36,642 bases of DNA from a virus. Location: the IMG/VR virus record IMGVR_UViG_3300003323_000711, positions 1 to 36,642 of that record; one strand, 5' to 3'. The position numbers and the translations under genes are program-made. The notes below the pieces were generated by a model. It searched no databases. It had not been told where the DNA came from and saw only the letters and a program-made list of their open reading frames with translations. This document shows positions 31,215 through 36,348 of this stretch, piece after piece (positions within the stretch are counted from its first letter, which is position 1; each line of letters starts with the position of its first letter).

Positions 31215-32042
31215 ATGCAACCACAAACCGTTTATATACTAGAATACGCTGCTTCTGTACATACAGTCTTTTCAATACTGCCTACTAAAGAAGTAATAGA
31301 GGTAGTACTTCAACTTCCTATATCGGATCAGGCTTATACTGAGTTAATCTCAGAAGGTTCAACAGCTGTATTACCTCCTGATACCAGCTTAGGTGTAAGA
31401 ACCAGGCTATATGGGATGAAGGTAATACAAGTACAACAACTAGTTGTTAGGACTCCTGACTCCAAATGGGCATTATATGAACAAGAAGGAGACACGGAAC
31501 GTACAATCAAGTACTTTGATTTTAAACCGGGTACGCTTAGAGTCATGAAGGCTATTGGTTTACAGGAACCTCAACCATATAGTAGCTTCCAAAAAGCAGA
31601 TGCTATTATTAAAGGTGCCACCTCAGTATTCGATAACAAAGGATATTGGCTAACGGAACTTTCAAAGCAGAAGCCAGAACCAGGAGATGAAAGGGCTTAC
31701 CAGGGAGATCTCGGTCAGGCTGATAGTCTTACAAGCGAGAATGCTTCTCCTGGTACTGAACCTCTCCAGCCTGGCGTTGGTGGATCCAGTTTCACTGCGC
31801 AGTTCAGTTCAGTAGAACCGAATTCCAGAACTCCGTGGCAGGAATGTGCATATAAGCATCTGGTTGACGCTTGGACTTATATGCACATGTTACACAAACC
31901 TGGCTATGTATATAAAGCTCAAGCTCATATCTCTGCTGCTAAAGAAGCGATGCATAATCGCTGGACACTCTATGCTGTTGTAATAAGTAACAATGAAATT
32001 AATCGTTACGACGAAGAGTGGCATGAATCTATATGCAAGTAA
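31215..32042 (+). CDS. Two-domain fusion of families A and B, 275 aa
   Basis: The N-terminal 80 residues (V-Y-I-L-E-Y ... V-V-L-Q-L-P-I-S-D-Q ... Y-T-E-L-I-S-E) resemble the family A paralogues at 29663 and 29938. The C-terminal 65 resemble the 91-residue family B protein just upstream. In between lies a domain of about 70 residues (80-150) and a Gly/Pro/Ser/Glu-rich linker (about 155-205). That linker is encoded between two inverted copies of the dispersed motif (31675-31687, 31746-31758), the second read as S-P-G-T-E. The fusion implies that A and B proteins act together. The biochemical role is unknown. Confidence 0.65.
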   Translation: MQPQTVYILEYAASVHTVFSILPTKEVIEVVLQLPISDQAYTELISEGSTAVLPPDTSLGVRTRLYGMKVIQVQQLVVRTPDSKWALYEQEGDTERTIKYFDFKPGTLRVMKAIGLQEPQPYSSFQKADAIIKGATSVFDNKGYWLTELSKQKPEPGDERAYQGDLGQADSLTSENASPGTEPLQPGVGGSSFTAQFSSVEPNSRTPWQECAYKHLVDAWTYMHMLHKPGYVYKAQAHISAAKEAMHNRWTLYAVVISNNEINRYDEEWHESICK

Positions 32043-32044
32043 CT

Positions 32045-32147
32045 AAATCTCTCATCCAGTAGCCGTGGGAACAACACGTTGAAGTGCAATCTTGTGAGAG
32101 ATTTTAAGATACTGTCCAACGGACAGGGCTGTGAGTTCTATCAGGGA
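32045..32147 (+). ncRNA. Folded non-coding RNA candidate (member 2)
   Basis: A 10-bp perfect stem, AAATCTCTCA (32045-32054) with TGAGAGATTT (32095-32104), encloses a CGTG/CACG inner stem and the word GCCGTGGGAACAA (32061-32073). Next is a hairpin CTGTCC-AAC-GGACAG (32112-32126) and a TGAGT/ACTCA stem. The words GCCGTGGGAACAA and TTAAGATAC-T recur from member 1 at 30773-30893. The rest of the gap to 32240 shows no further structure; the next gene starts at 32241. Confidence 0.5.
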
Positions 32148-32240
32148 CTCATGGAATAGGTCTAATTATTTTACTTACATGCGTTGGTATACACCCCTTG
32201 TGTCTACTTGGGGTATTATTCAGACTTTTAAATTTCAATT

Positions 32241-32933
32241 ATGGAAAAGAAAACAGTTACATTACAATGGGACGCTGAAAGTATACCGGGACATATTATG
32301 GTAGCGATCCCTAATGATATAGTGAAGGAGATGATACTCATTATTGCTGAACGCATGCGTCAGATACAGATTGAAGGTTTCAGTACTGATAACGACGACA
32401 AATATGAAGAAGGTATACTTTCATCGGCCGGTATCTTTTATTTAATGGAATCAAAAGACCTTACGCTGAATGACAATGGAACACCATACTATTGGCCATT
32501 GCCAAATGAATTGTGGAAGCCTACTCCAAATGATCGCATCCGGGAGCTGCAAAAAGGATTGGCGCTTGGTGCAGCTGAATTGGGCCGGCTGATCCGGCTG
32601 AAACAAGAAGTCTCATCTACTAGTATTGATGGCGAACCAATAGCTAAAGAAGAGCCAAGGTTCCCCGAGCGAAAGCAGTTAGATGAGGCTGGCTTCGTAT
32701 TCAGAGGAACTGATAATAAGATATATCTGTGCAGAATGCGTACAGATACGCCATGGTTCTTTTACTGGCACCCTGATGGTGCGTGGGTTAGTTTAAAAGC
32801 TGTTACCCAAATAGATGTTTGGGGAGCCTATGAGCAACGTCTCTCAGATGAAGAAGCATTACTCTACCAGCTAAAAAATCCTGGATACAAATCTCCTGGT
32901 ACTGAAGATAACCAGGTCAAAGAAACAGATTAG
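32241..32933 (+). CDS. Phage protein with E-R-x-R-Q-I-x-x-E-G domain, 230 aa
   Basis: Residues 30-120 match a domain common in phage early regions: A-E-R-M-R-Q-I-Q-I-E-G-F-S-T-D-N-D-D-K-Y-E-E-G-I-L, then P-Y-Y-W-P-L-P, then W-K-P-T-P-N-D-R-I-R-E-L-Q-K-G-L-A-L-G-A-A-E-L-G-R-L. I know no proven activity for it. The C-terminal half (150-215) looks like a separate small beta domain with many aromatics (W-F-F-Y-W-H-P-D-G-A-W-V-S-L). The tail encodes the dispersed motif as K-S-P-G-T-E-D (32892-32904). It converges with, and overlaps by 17 bp, the minus-strand gene. Confidence 0.75.
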   Translation: MEKKTVTLQWDAESIPGHIMVAIPNDIVKEMILIIAERMRQIQIEGFSTDNDDKYEEGILSSAGIFYLMESKDLTLNDNGTPYYWPLPNELWKPTPNDRIRELQKGLALGAAELGRLIRLKQEVSSTSIDGEPIAKEEPRFPERKQLDEAGFVFRGTDNKIYLCRMRTDTPWFFYWHPDGAWVSLKAVTQIDVWGAYEQRLSDEEALLYQLKNPGYKSPGTEDNQVKETD

Positions 32934-33168
32934 ACGTAAACAGTCTCTTTGCTATAGCATTGAGATAGTCGAATTCTGGACTACCACGTTCAGCCGTGAA
33001 GGCTTTTACTCCTTTATATATCGTGCTTTCGTCCCCAAATAGTGCAATTAGCTCCATTTGGTGTGGGGTAACTTTGTACTCAGTTGGAGTTTCTTCAATT
33101 GTGGCAGTGTACCTCTTGCCCTGGTATTCGAAGGTTATGATGGATGGTTTGCTCACGGTCACGTTCAT
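32917..33168 (-). CDS. Small hypothetical protein, lone minus-strand gene in right arm, 83 aa
   Basis: M-N-V-T-V-S-K-P-S-I-I-T-F-E-Y-Q-G-K-R-Y-T-A-T-I-E-E-T-P-T-E-Y forms a plausible beta meander, followed by two helices (M-E-L-I-A-L-F-G and F-D-Y-L-N-A-I-A-K-R-L). The composition is that of a folded protein, unlike the antisense frames here. Directly upstream is a perfect -7 box with only a few bases to the start codon, so the mRNA may be nearly leaderless. Its 3' end overlaps the 230-residue gene tail-to-tail. Function unknown; opposed transcription might let it dampen its neighbour. Confidence 0.6.
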   Translation of the reverse strand: MNVTVSKPSIITFEYQGKRYTATIEETPTEYKVTPHQMELIALFGDESTIYKGVKAFTAERGSPEFDYLNAIAKRLFTSNLFL

Positions 33169-33173
33169 TTATT

Positions 33174-33181
33174 CAAATATA
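33174..33181 (-). promoter_or_regulatory. Bacteroidota-type -7 box for the minus-strand gene
   Basis: On the minus strand this reads TATATTTG, an exact match to TAnnTTTG. A TTG lies about 22 bp further upstream (near 33204-33206) as a possible -33 element. The start codon is 5 bp downstream, leaving almost no leader. Confidence 0.55.
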
Positions 33182-33195
33182 GTAAAATAATTGAG

Positions 33196-33408
33196 ATGGA
33201 AATCAATTCACTCGGCCACGTGGTCACAGAAAATATAACCGTAATTCCTCCTATGGGTAGTGCTTTTCAATTAAAGACTGACGGCACCTACCATCTGTTA
33301 AATTCTCCTATACCTGTATTTGTAGAAGCAAGCTTCGAACAAAGTGAACAAGAGATAGAGCGCAGGTATTGGGAAATGAGAAAGAGATTACGTTCTGTAA
33401 ATGGTTAA
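33196..33408 (+). CDS. Small hypothetical protein, 70 aa
   Basis: I take ATG 33196 as the start (M-E-I-N-S-L-G-H-V-V-T-E-N). The open frame extends back to 33058 but would overlap the minus-strand gene and its promoter. The first 40 residues are beta-like (I-T-V-I-P-P-M-G-S-A-F-Q-L-K-T-D-G-T-Y-H-L-L) and the last 30 form a charged helix (E-Q-S-E-Q-E-I-E-R-R-Y-W-E-M-R-K-R-L-R). It starts divergently from the minus-strand gene and ends inside the start region of the DUF4031 gene. Function unknown. Confidence 0.6.
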   Translation: MEINSLGHVVTENITVIPPMGSAFQLKTDGTYHLLNSPIPVFVEASFEQSEQEIERRYWEMRKRLRSVNG

Positions 33409-33412
33409 CACC

Positions 33413-33685
33413 ATGGTATACATTGACAACTTTAATGCGCCGTTCCGTAATATGGTTATGTGCCATATGATCGCTGATACTACAGAAGAACTGTTGGAAA
33501 TGGTAGACAAAATAGGCGTTAAGCGTAAGTGGATACAACATCCAGGTACTATTCATGAACACTTTGATATTTGTTTAAGTAAGAAAGCCGAGGCCCTAAG
33601 ACACGGCGCCAAAGAAATTACCTGGCGGGAGATGGGTACCATGATCAACCAGCGATTACAAACCCTTAAAACACCAAAAACATGA
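33413..33685 (+). CDS. DUF4031 domain protein, 90 aa
   Basis: The pattern V-Y-I-D-N-F-N-A-P-F-R-N-M-V-M-C-H-M-I-A-D-T-T-E-E-L ... I-G-V-K-R-K-W ... H-F-D-I-C-L-S-K-K-A-E-A-L-R-H-G-A-K-E-I-T-W-R-E is that of the DUF4031 family, small proteins frequent in phages and in bacteria. The conserved Asp, His and Cys residues suggest a catalytic or metal site, but the activity is unknown to me. I choose ATG 33413, which gives the usual M-x-V-Y start; an in-frame ATG at 33401 would overlap the previous gene by 8 bp. The stop overlaps the next start as ATGA. Confidence 0.85.
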   Translation: MVYIDNFNAPFRNMVMCHMIADTTEELLEMVDKIGVKRKWIQHPGTIHEHFDICLSKKAEALRHGAKEITWREMGTMINQRLQTLKTPKT

Positions 33686-34023
33686 GAACATTTTTCAAAT
33701 CCTTCGATATAGAAGAAAAAAGAGCTCACAGAATACTAGCCGAGCTCATCGTAGACATACAAGCAACTTGCATGTGCCAAAAATGTGGCATACATCCTTT
33801 AGAAGATCCAGCCGTAGAATTGGTACTTACCAATGAACGCCAGTACCAGGATAATGAACATCGGTTTACAATCTATGCACTGGCCCACCTGCTGCTGGAT
33901 TCTACTATATGGGAAGCTATTTACAAGTATGTCCCGTTCGATTTGGGTAAAGAGTTTGCTATAAAGCGAATCGAAGATCTGTTTGATTCCCTTTATAAAG
34001 AACGCATATCTCTCTTACAATAA
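33682..34023 (+). CDS. Hypothetical protein with CMCxxC motif, 113 aa
   Basis: A basic helical N-terminus precedes A-T-C-M-C-Q-K-C-G-I-H-P at about residues 30-41, a three-cysteine cluster that might bind metal with another ligand or be a half zinc finger. Residues 60-110 are helical and aromatic (F-T-I-Y-A-L-A-H-L-L-L-D). Near copy 33841-33851 of the dispersed motif is read here as R-Q-Y-Q-D. It is coupled to DUF4031 by ATGA, so the two may act together. The family is not recognised. Confidence 0.65.
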   Translation: MRTFFKSFDIEEKRAHRILAELIVDIQATCMCQKCGIHPLEDPAVELVLTNERQYQDNEHRFTIYALAHLLLDSTIWEAIYKYVPFDLGKEFAIKRIEDLFDSLYKERISLLQ

Positions 34024-34035
34024 GGGAATACTAAT

Positions 34036-34186
34036 TGTCGGGTTATTGGTTGTTTTTAATAGGTTTTGGTTCTTATTTTCCTAGTCCGTAAATCAATGCC
34101 CGACACGTAGTCTTCCCTGATCTACAACGGCTGAGTGGAGTGATGATCTACCTACCATGAGTTCCAGTCCTGGAGTGGCAGCCGTT
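34036..34186 (+). ncRNA. Folded non-coding RNA candidate (member 3), two compound stems
   Basis: The first stem joins TGTCGGG (34036-34042) to CCCGACA (34099-34105) and continues, after a small internal loop, with ATTG/CAAT; its loop is T-rich. The second stem joins AACGGCTG (34126-34133) to CAGCCGTT (34179-34186), with a CCAG/CTGG-type hairpin inside. The strand contains no frame worth calling. It fills most of the 256-bp gap before the 119-residue gene. Confidence 0.5.
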
Positions 34187-34224
34187 TCTAAAAGTCTTTT
34201 GTACTCTCGACGATAGATAACAGC

Positions 34225-34256
34225 TACCCGGGAAGGTTCTCCTTCCTGGTACTTTT
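34225..34256 (+). terminator. Hairpin with short T run before the 119-residue gene
   Basis: GGGAAGG/CCTTCCT (34230-34236 and 34241-34247) stacks through a bulged C onto TACC/GGTA, around a TTCT loop. CTTTT follows. The right arm contains TCCTGGTACT, one base short of the dispersed motif. It could end the folded RNA transcript or be a regulatory stem 24 bp before the next gene. Confidence 0.5.
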
Positions 34257-34279
34257 CCTGACTATTGAAAACATAGATT

Positions 34280-34639
34280 ATGATCGAAACGCTTAAAGAA
34301 ATATGGCCGGTATTATTGGGGTTTTTATTGGGCGCAATTATAGAACGTATTAACTGGAATCGGCTAATACCAATATTGAAAAAGCCCAGAAAGCCTGTTG
34401 TGTTATATGTACTACATCCTGGTGAAGTAAGAAGTAAATGCGATGGTAATTGGCATTACATATCATTAGCACAATTAGCTAGTTTATATGGGCTAAAACC
34501 TGGAACCTGGATAAGATATGATCCACGTACAGACTATCCATCGCATCTTGTACACCTATACCCACTTACAAATGGGCATTACAAACAGTTTATGCAAAAT
34601 CTACGTCGTTATAGTAAGGAAAAACAAACGACAAAATAA
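34280..34639 (+). CDS. Membrane-anchored hypothetical protein with ISLAQLAxLYG domain, 119 aa
   Basis: The N-terminus (residues 8-24, I-W-P-V-L-L-G-F-L-L-G-A-I-I-E-R-I) forms one membrane helix. After a basic linker, the soluble part carries L-H-P-G-E-V-R-S-K-C-D-G-N-W-H-Y-I-S-L-A-Q-L-A-S-L-Y-G-L-K-P-G-T-W-I-R-Y-D-P-R and L-V-H-L-Y-P-L-T-N-G-H-Y. This is a small domain I have seen in many phages of different hosts, normally without the membrane segment. Its function is unknown to me. Fusion to an anchor suggests action at the inner membrane. The non-coding RNA island follows. Confidence 0.7.
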   Translation: MIETLKEIWPVLLGFLLGAIIERINWNRLIPILKKPRKPVVLYVLHPGEVRSKCDGNWHYISLAQLASLYGLKPGTWIRYDPRTDYPSHLVHLYPLTNGHYKQFMQNLRRYSKEKQTTK

Positions 34640-34865
34640 ATTTTTGAGCAGCGTAGAGGTATACAACTATTCTTAATGAGTAGATTCTCGTGAATGTATG
34701 ACTGAAGCCAGCTCTAGGATCATAACTACTATAAATAACCCGCGGCTGGTAGGCGGCTATAGGTTTCCGGGTTAAGTACCTGGCCGCAATGATCCGATCA
34801 AAGTTCTTTACAGTTGTGGAATTTATATTGTAGTTGAAGATCTGCGACCTGTGTCTACAGGTTGC
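34640..34865. other. Non-coding leader of the RNA island, two hairpins
   Basis: There is no credible frame. TAACCCG (34736-34742) pairs with CGGGTTA (34768-34774), 7 bp. GCGACCTGT (34844-34852) pairs with ACAGGTTGC (34857-34865), 9 bp with loop GTCT, ending 5 bp before the first tRNA-like element. The T-rich start after the stop codon (ATTTTTGAG) is not a clear terminator. Confidence 0.45.
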
Positions 34866-34870
34866 CATTA

Positions 34871-35107
34871 TTCCGGTATACGCAAATGGTTAAGCGGGGC
34901 ATAAAGCGGTTTAATGAGCGAAAGCTTAGCGTAGAAAGGCTGTTGAGTATAAGTCGTTCTGAACAAACAACAACAAGAAACAGTGCCCTAACCGCAACCT
35001 GGCGAGGTCTCATATAGCGGTGTTTTCGGAGCATCAATTAAAACCGAGTTTAAATAAGCTATTGATTACGCAGATAAAAACGCAGGGTTCGATTCCCAGG
35101 CCGGAAC
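34871..35107 (+). ncRNA. tRNA-like ends enclosing about 160 extra bases
   Basis: TTCCGGT (34871-34877) pairs over all 7 positions with GCCGGAA (35100-35106, one G-T). A D-arm-like stem CGC/GCG (34881-34883, 34894-34896) has GG in its loop, and a T arm has loop TTCGATT (35088-35094) with one mismatch in its stem. Between D and T arms lie about 180 bases instead of about 22, with a GAAA-capped 5-bp stem (34915-34928), GCGGTT/AACCGC (34906-34911, 34990-34995) and ATCAAT/ATTGAT (35033-35038, 35061-35066). It may be a tRNA gene with an intron, a tmRNA-like chimera or a tRNA mimic. No CCA is encoded. Confidence 0.4.
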
Positions 35108-35108
35108 A

Positions 35109-35193
35109 CTCGGCGATATTGCCGAGCAGTCCCTTTAGTAGGGATGGGACTAAGCATTCTCAAAAACTAGCAACGGTATATCTATACCGTTGC
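35109..35193. other. Three consecutive hairpins between tRNA-like elements
   Basis: CTCGGC/GCCGAG (35109-35126) has loop GATATT. AGTCCC/GGGACT (35128-35151) has an inner CCC/GGG alternative. GCAACGGTAT pairs with ATACCGTTGC around a 4-base loop (35170-35193), the strongest of the three. None is followed by a T run. They may be processing signals between the tRNA-like units. Confidence 0.5.
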
Positions 35194-35234
35194 ACGTATC
35201 GTAAAAGATTGTCTTATTATACCATGGTTTGGTC

Positions 35235-35334
35235 TGCTGTATAGCTCAGTTGGTAGAGCAGCTTCATCAGGGATAGTCTGGACCGTTCAGACTTGACCGG
35301 GGGCAGGTCACAGGTTCGAGTCCCGTTACAGTGG
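35235..35334 (+). tRNA. tRNA-like gene with enlarged middle, anticodon not assignable
   Basis: The acceptor TGCTGTA (35235-35241) pairs with TACAGTG (35327-35333) over 7 positions, with two G-T pairs at the end. The D arm is canonical (GCTC-AGTTGGTA-GAGC, 35244-35259). The T loop is TTCGAGT (35315-35321), with one mismatch in the stem. The 49 bases between them are about 27 too many. They form AGTCTG/CAGACT with loop GACCGTT (35275-35293), which lacks U33, and GACC/GGTC with loop GGGGGCA (35295-35309), like a long variable arm; 15 bases before them are unexplained. No CCA is encoded. Confidence 0.45.
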
Positions 35335-35382
35335 CGATGCCTTTTTGCAGGGGCTCAATTGCTATTCAGAGAGAAAATGGAC

Positions 35383-35456
35383 TTCCGTGTAACTCAGCGG
35401 TCAGAGCACCAGGTGGGTTCCCCTGGAGGTCGTGGGTTCGAATCCCATCACGGAAG
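35383..35456 (+). tRNA. tRNA-like gene with 8-base anticodon loop, identity uncertain
   Basis: The acceptor TTCCGTG (35383-35389) pairs perfectly with CACGGAA (35449-35455). D arm: CTC/GAG, loop with GG. Variable loop: AGGTC. T arm: GTGGG-TTCGAAT-CCCAT, canonical. The anticodon stem CCAGG (35409-35413) pairs with CCTGG (35422-35426) and leaves the 8-base loop TGGGTTCC, or a 7-base loop with a bulge. No U33 precedes a normal triplet; if T35414 acts as U33, the anticodon would be GGG (Pro). No CCA is encoded. An 8-base loop is known from +1 frameshift suppressor tRNAs. Confidence 0.5.
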
Positions 35457-35460
35457 CAAG

Positions 35461-35519
35461 GCCAATACTTGGATGACGACCGAACACATTGAACCTCGTC
35501 AGCGGTGTGGAGTATTGGC
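35461..35519 (+). ncRNA. Structured RNA element downstream of the tRNA-like genes
   Basis: The outer stem GCCAATACT/AGTATTGGC (35461-35469, 35511-35519) is 9 bp and perfect. The inner stem TGACGA/TCGTCA (35474-35479, 35496-35501) has a 16-base loop. It begins 4 bases after the last tRNA-like element. It might be a small RNA or a 3' end for the tRNA transcript. Confidence 0.5.
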
Positions 35520-35576
35520 TTACATTACTAGGGCAGGTTGAAATATTAAAACGATGCCCATGATGAGGTACGCAAT

Positions 35577-35607
35577 AGAACCGGTACTCGTATCGGTTCT
35601 TTACTTC
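35577..35607 (+). terminator. Terminator-like hairpin ending the RNA island
   Basis: AGAACCGGTA (35577-35586) pairs with TATCGGTTCT (35591-35600) over 10 bp, including one G-T, with loop CTCG, and TTACTTCT follows. It separates the RNA island from the regulator gene starting at 35640. The T run is interrupted, so efficiency is uncertain. A TAAATTTA word (35608-35615) could be a -7 box for the regulator (7 of 8). Confidence 0.65.
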
Positions 35608-35639
35608 TAAATTTACTTTCTAACCCTTAAATATGAGTT

Positions 35640-36347
35640 ATGAAAACAGAAGTTCTATTAATAGAGAACAACAGACAACTGCAGCAGGAGATAAAAGAGG
35701 GACTTGAGAAGATCTGGGACGTGAACGTAACTATCCTTGACTGTACAATACGGATCAGGCATATCATCAGTACTAATAGGTATGACGCCGTTATTATAGG
35801 TTACAGAAGTGATCTAAAAAGCGTTATCGAAGGAGTAAGACTTTCTGATGTCTACATTCCTATTGCCATTTACGCTCACTTCTATCCAGGGGACAGCCTG
35901 GTAGAATACTTAGAAGCTGGTGTGGATATAACAATGATTCATCCACTTAGCTACATAGAGCTGGTTTGCCGGTTAAGAAGACAAATAACTAAAGCACCCG
36001 TCAAAACTTTAACAGACATTCAGGAACCTATCAAGTTTGTGCTTGGTCCTATAGTCTTTGATTTCACTAACCTGAAAGTCACAAATACAGTAACAGGTGA
36101 AGAGTCAGTTATTACTGCTAAGGAAGCAAACCTGTTTCGGTATTTCTGTGAGAACGTAAACAGTGACATTTCTCGAGTAAAGGCATTAAGCATGATATGG
36201 GGTGCAACCGATCACTATACGTCCAGGACAATGGATGTATACGTTAGCCGTATACGTAAAAGGATAAAGGATACGGATGATGTACGGTTGATTGTCAAAA
36301 AAGGAAAGACCATTAGATTAGAAGTAAACGAGATTAAAACTGCATAA
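35640..36347 (+). CDS. OmpR/PhoB-like regulator with degenerate receiver domain, 235 aa
   Basis: Residues 1-118 have the length and strand-helix order of a receiver domain, but the active site is lost: E-N-N (9-11) replaces the acidic pair, the phosphoacceptor position is G54 in A-V-I-I-G-Y-R, and the conserved Lys is H101 in M-I-H-P-L-S. Residues 130-230 are an intact OmpR-type winged helix: I-T-A-K-E-A-N-L-F-R-Y-F, V-S/R-x-K-A-L-S-M-I-W-G, then S-R-T-M-D-V-Y-V-S-R-I-R-K-R-I. It should bind DNA without phosphorylation control. No kinase gene is near. It probably acts as a phage transcription regulator, possibly acquired from a Bacteroidota host. It follows a terminator and leads the next operon. 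Confidence 0.85.
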   Translation: MKTEVLLIENNRQLQQEIKEGLEKIWDVNVTILDCTIRIRHIISTNRYDAVIIGYRSDLKSVIEGVRLSDVYIPIAIYAHFYPGDSLVEYLEAGVDITMIHPLSYIELVCRLRRQITKAPVKTLTDIQEPIKFVLGPIVFDFTNLKVTNTVTGEESVITAKEANLFRYFCENVNSDISRVKALSMIWGATDHYTSRTMDVYVSRIRKRIKDTDDVRLIVKKGKTIRLEVNEIKTA

Positions 36348-36348
36348 C

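Noticed and set aside
34910-34928. Hammerhead ribozyme suggested by ATGAGCGAAA
   Set aside because: The CUGANGA core is not complete and there is no proper stem II or cleavage triplet; the bases are better explained as a GAAA-capped stem.
34871-35107. Classical tmRNA
   Set aside because: A normal D stem is present, the known 5' sequence is absent, and no tag frame can be found.
35020-35244. Frame of 74 codons in the RNA island
   Set aside because: It crosses the first tRNA-like T arm and three hairpins, and the protein has no plausible fold.
35293-35541. Frame of 82 codons in the RNA island
   Set aside because: It covers the T arm of one tRNA-like element and all of another, so the frame is incidental.
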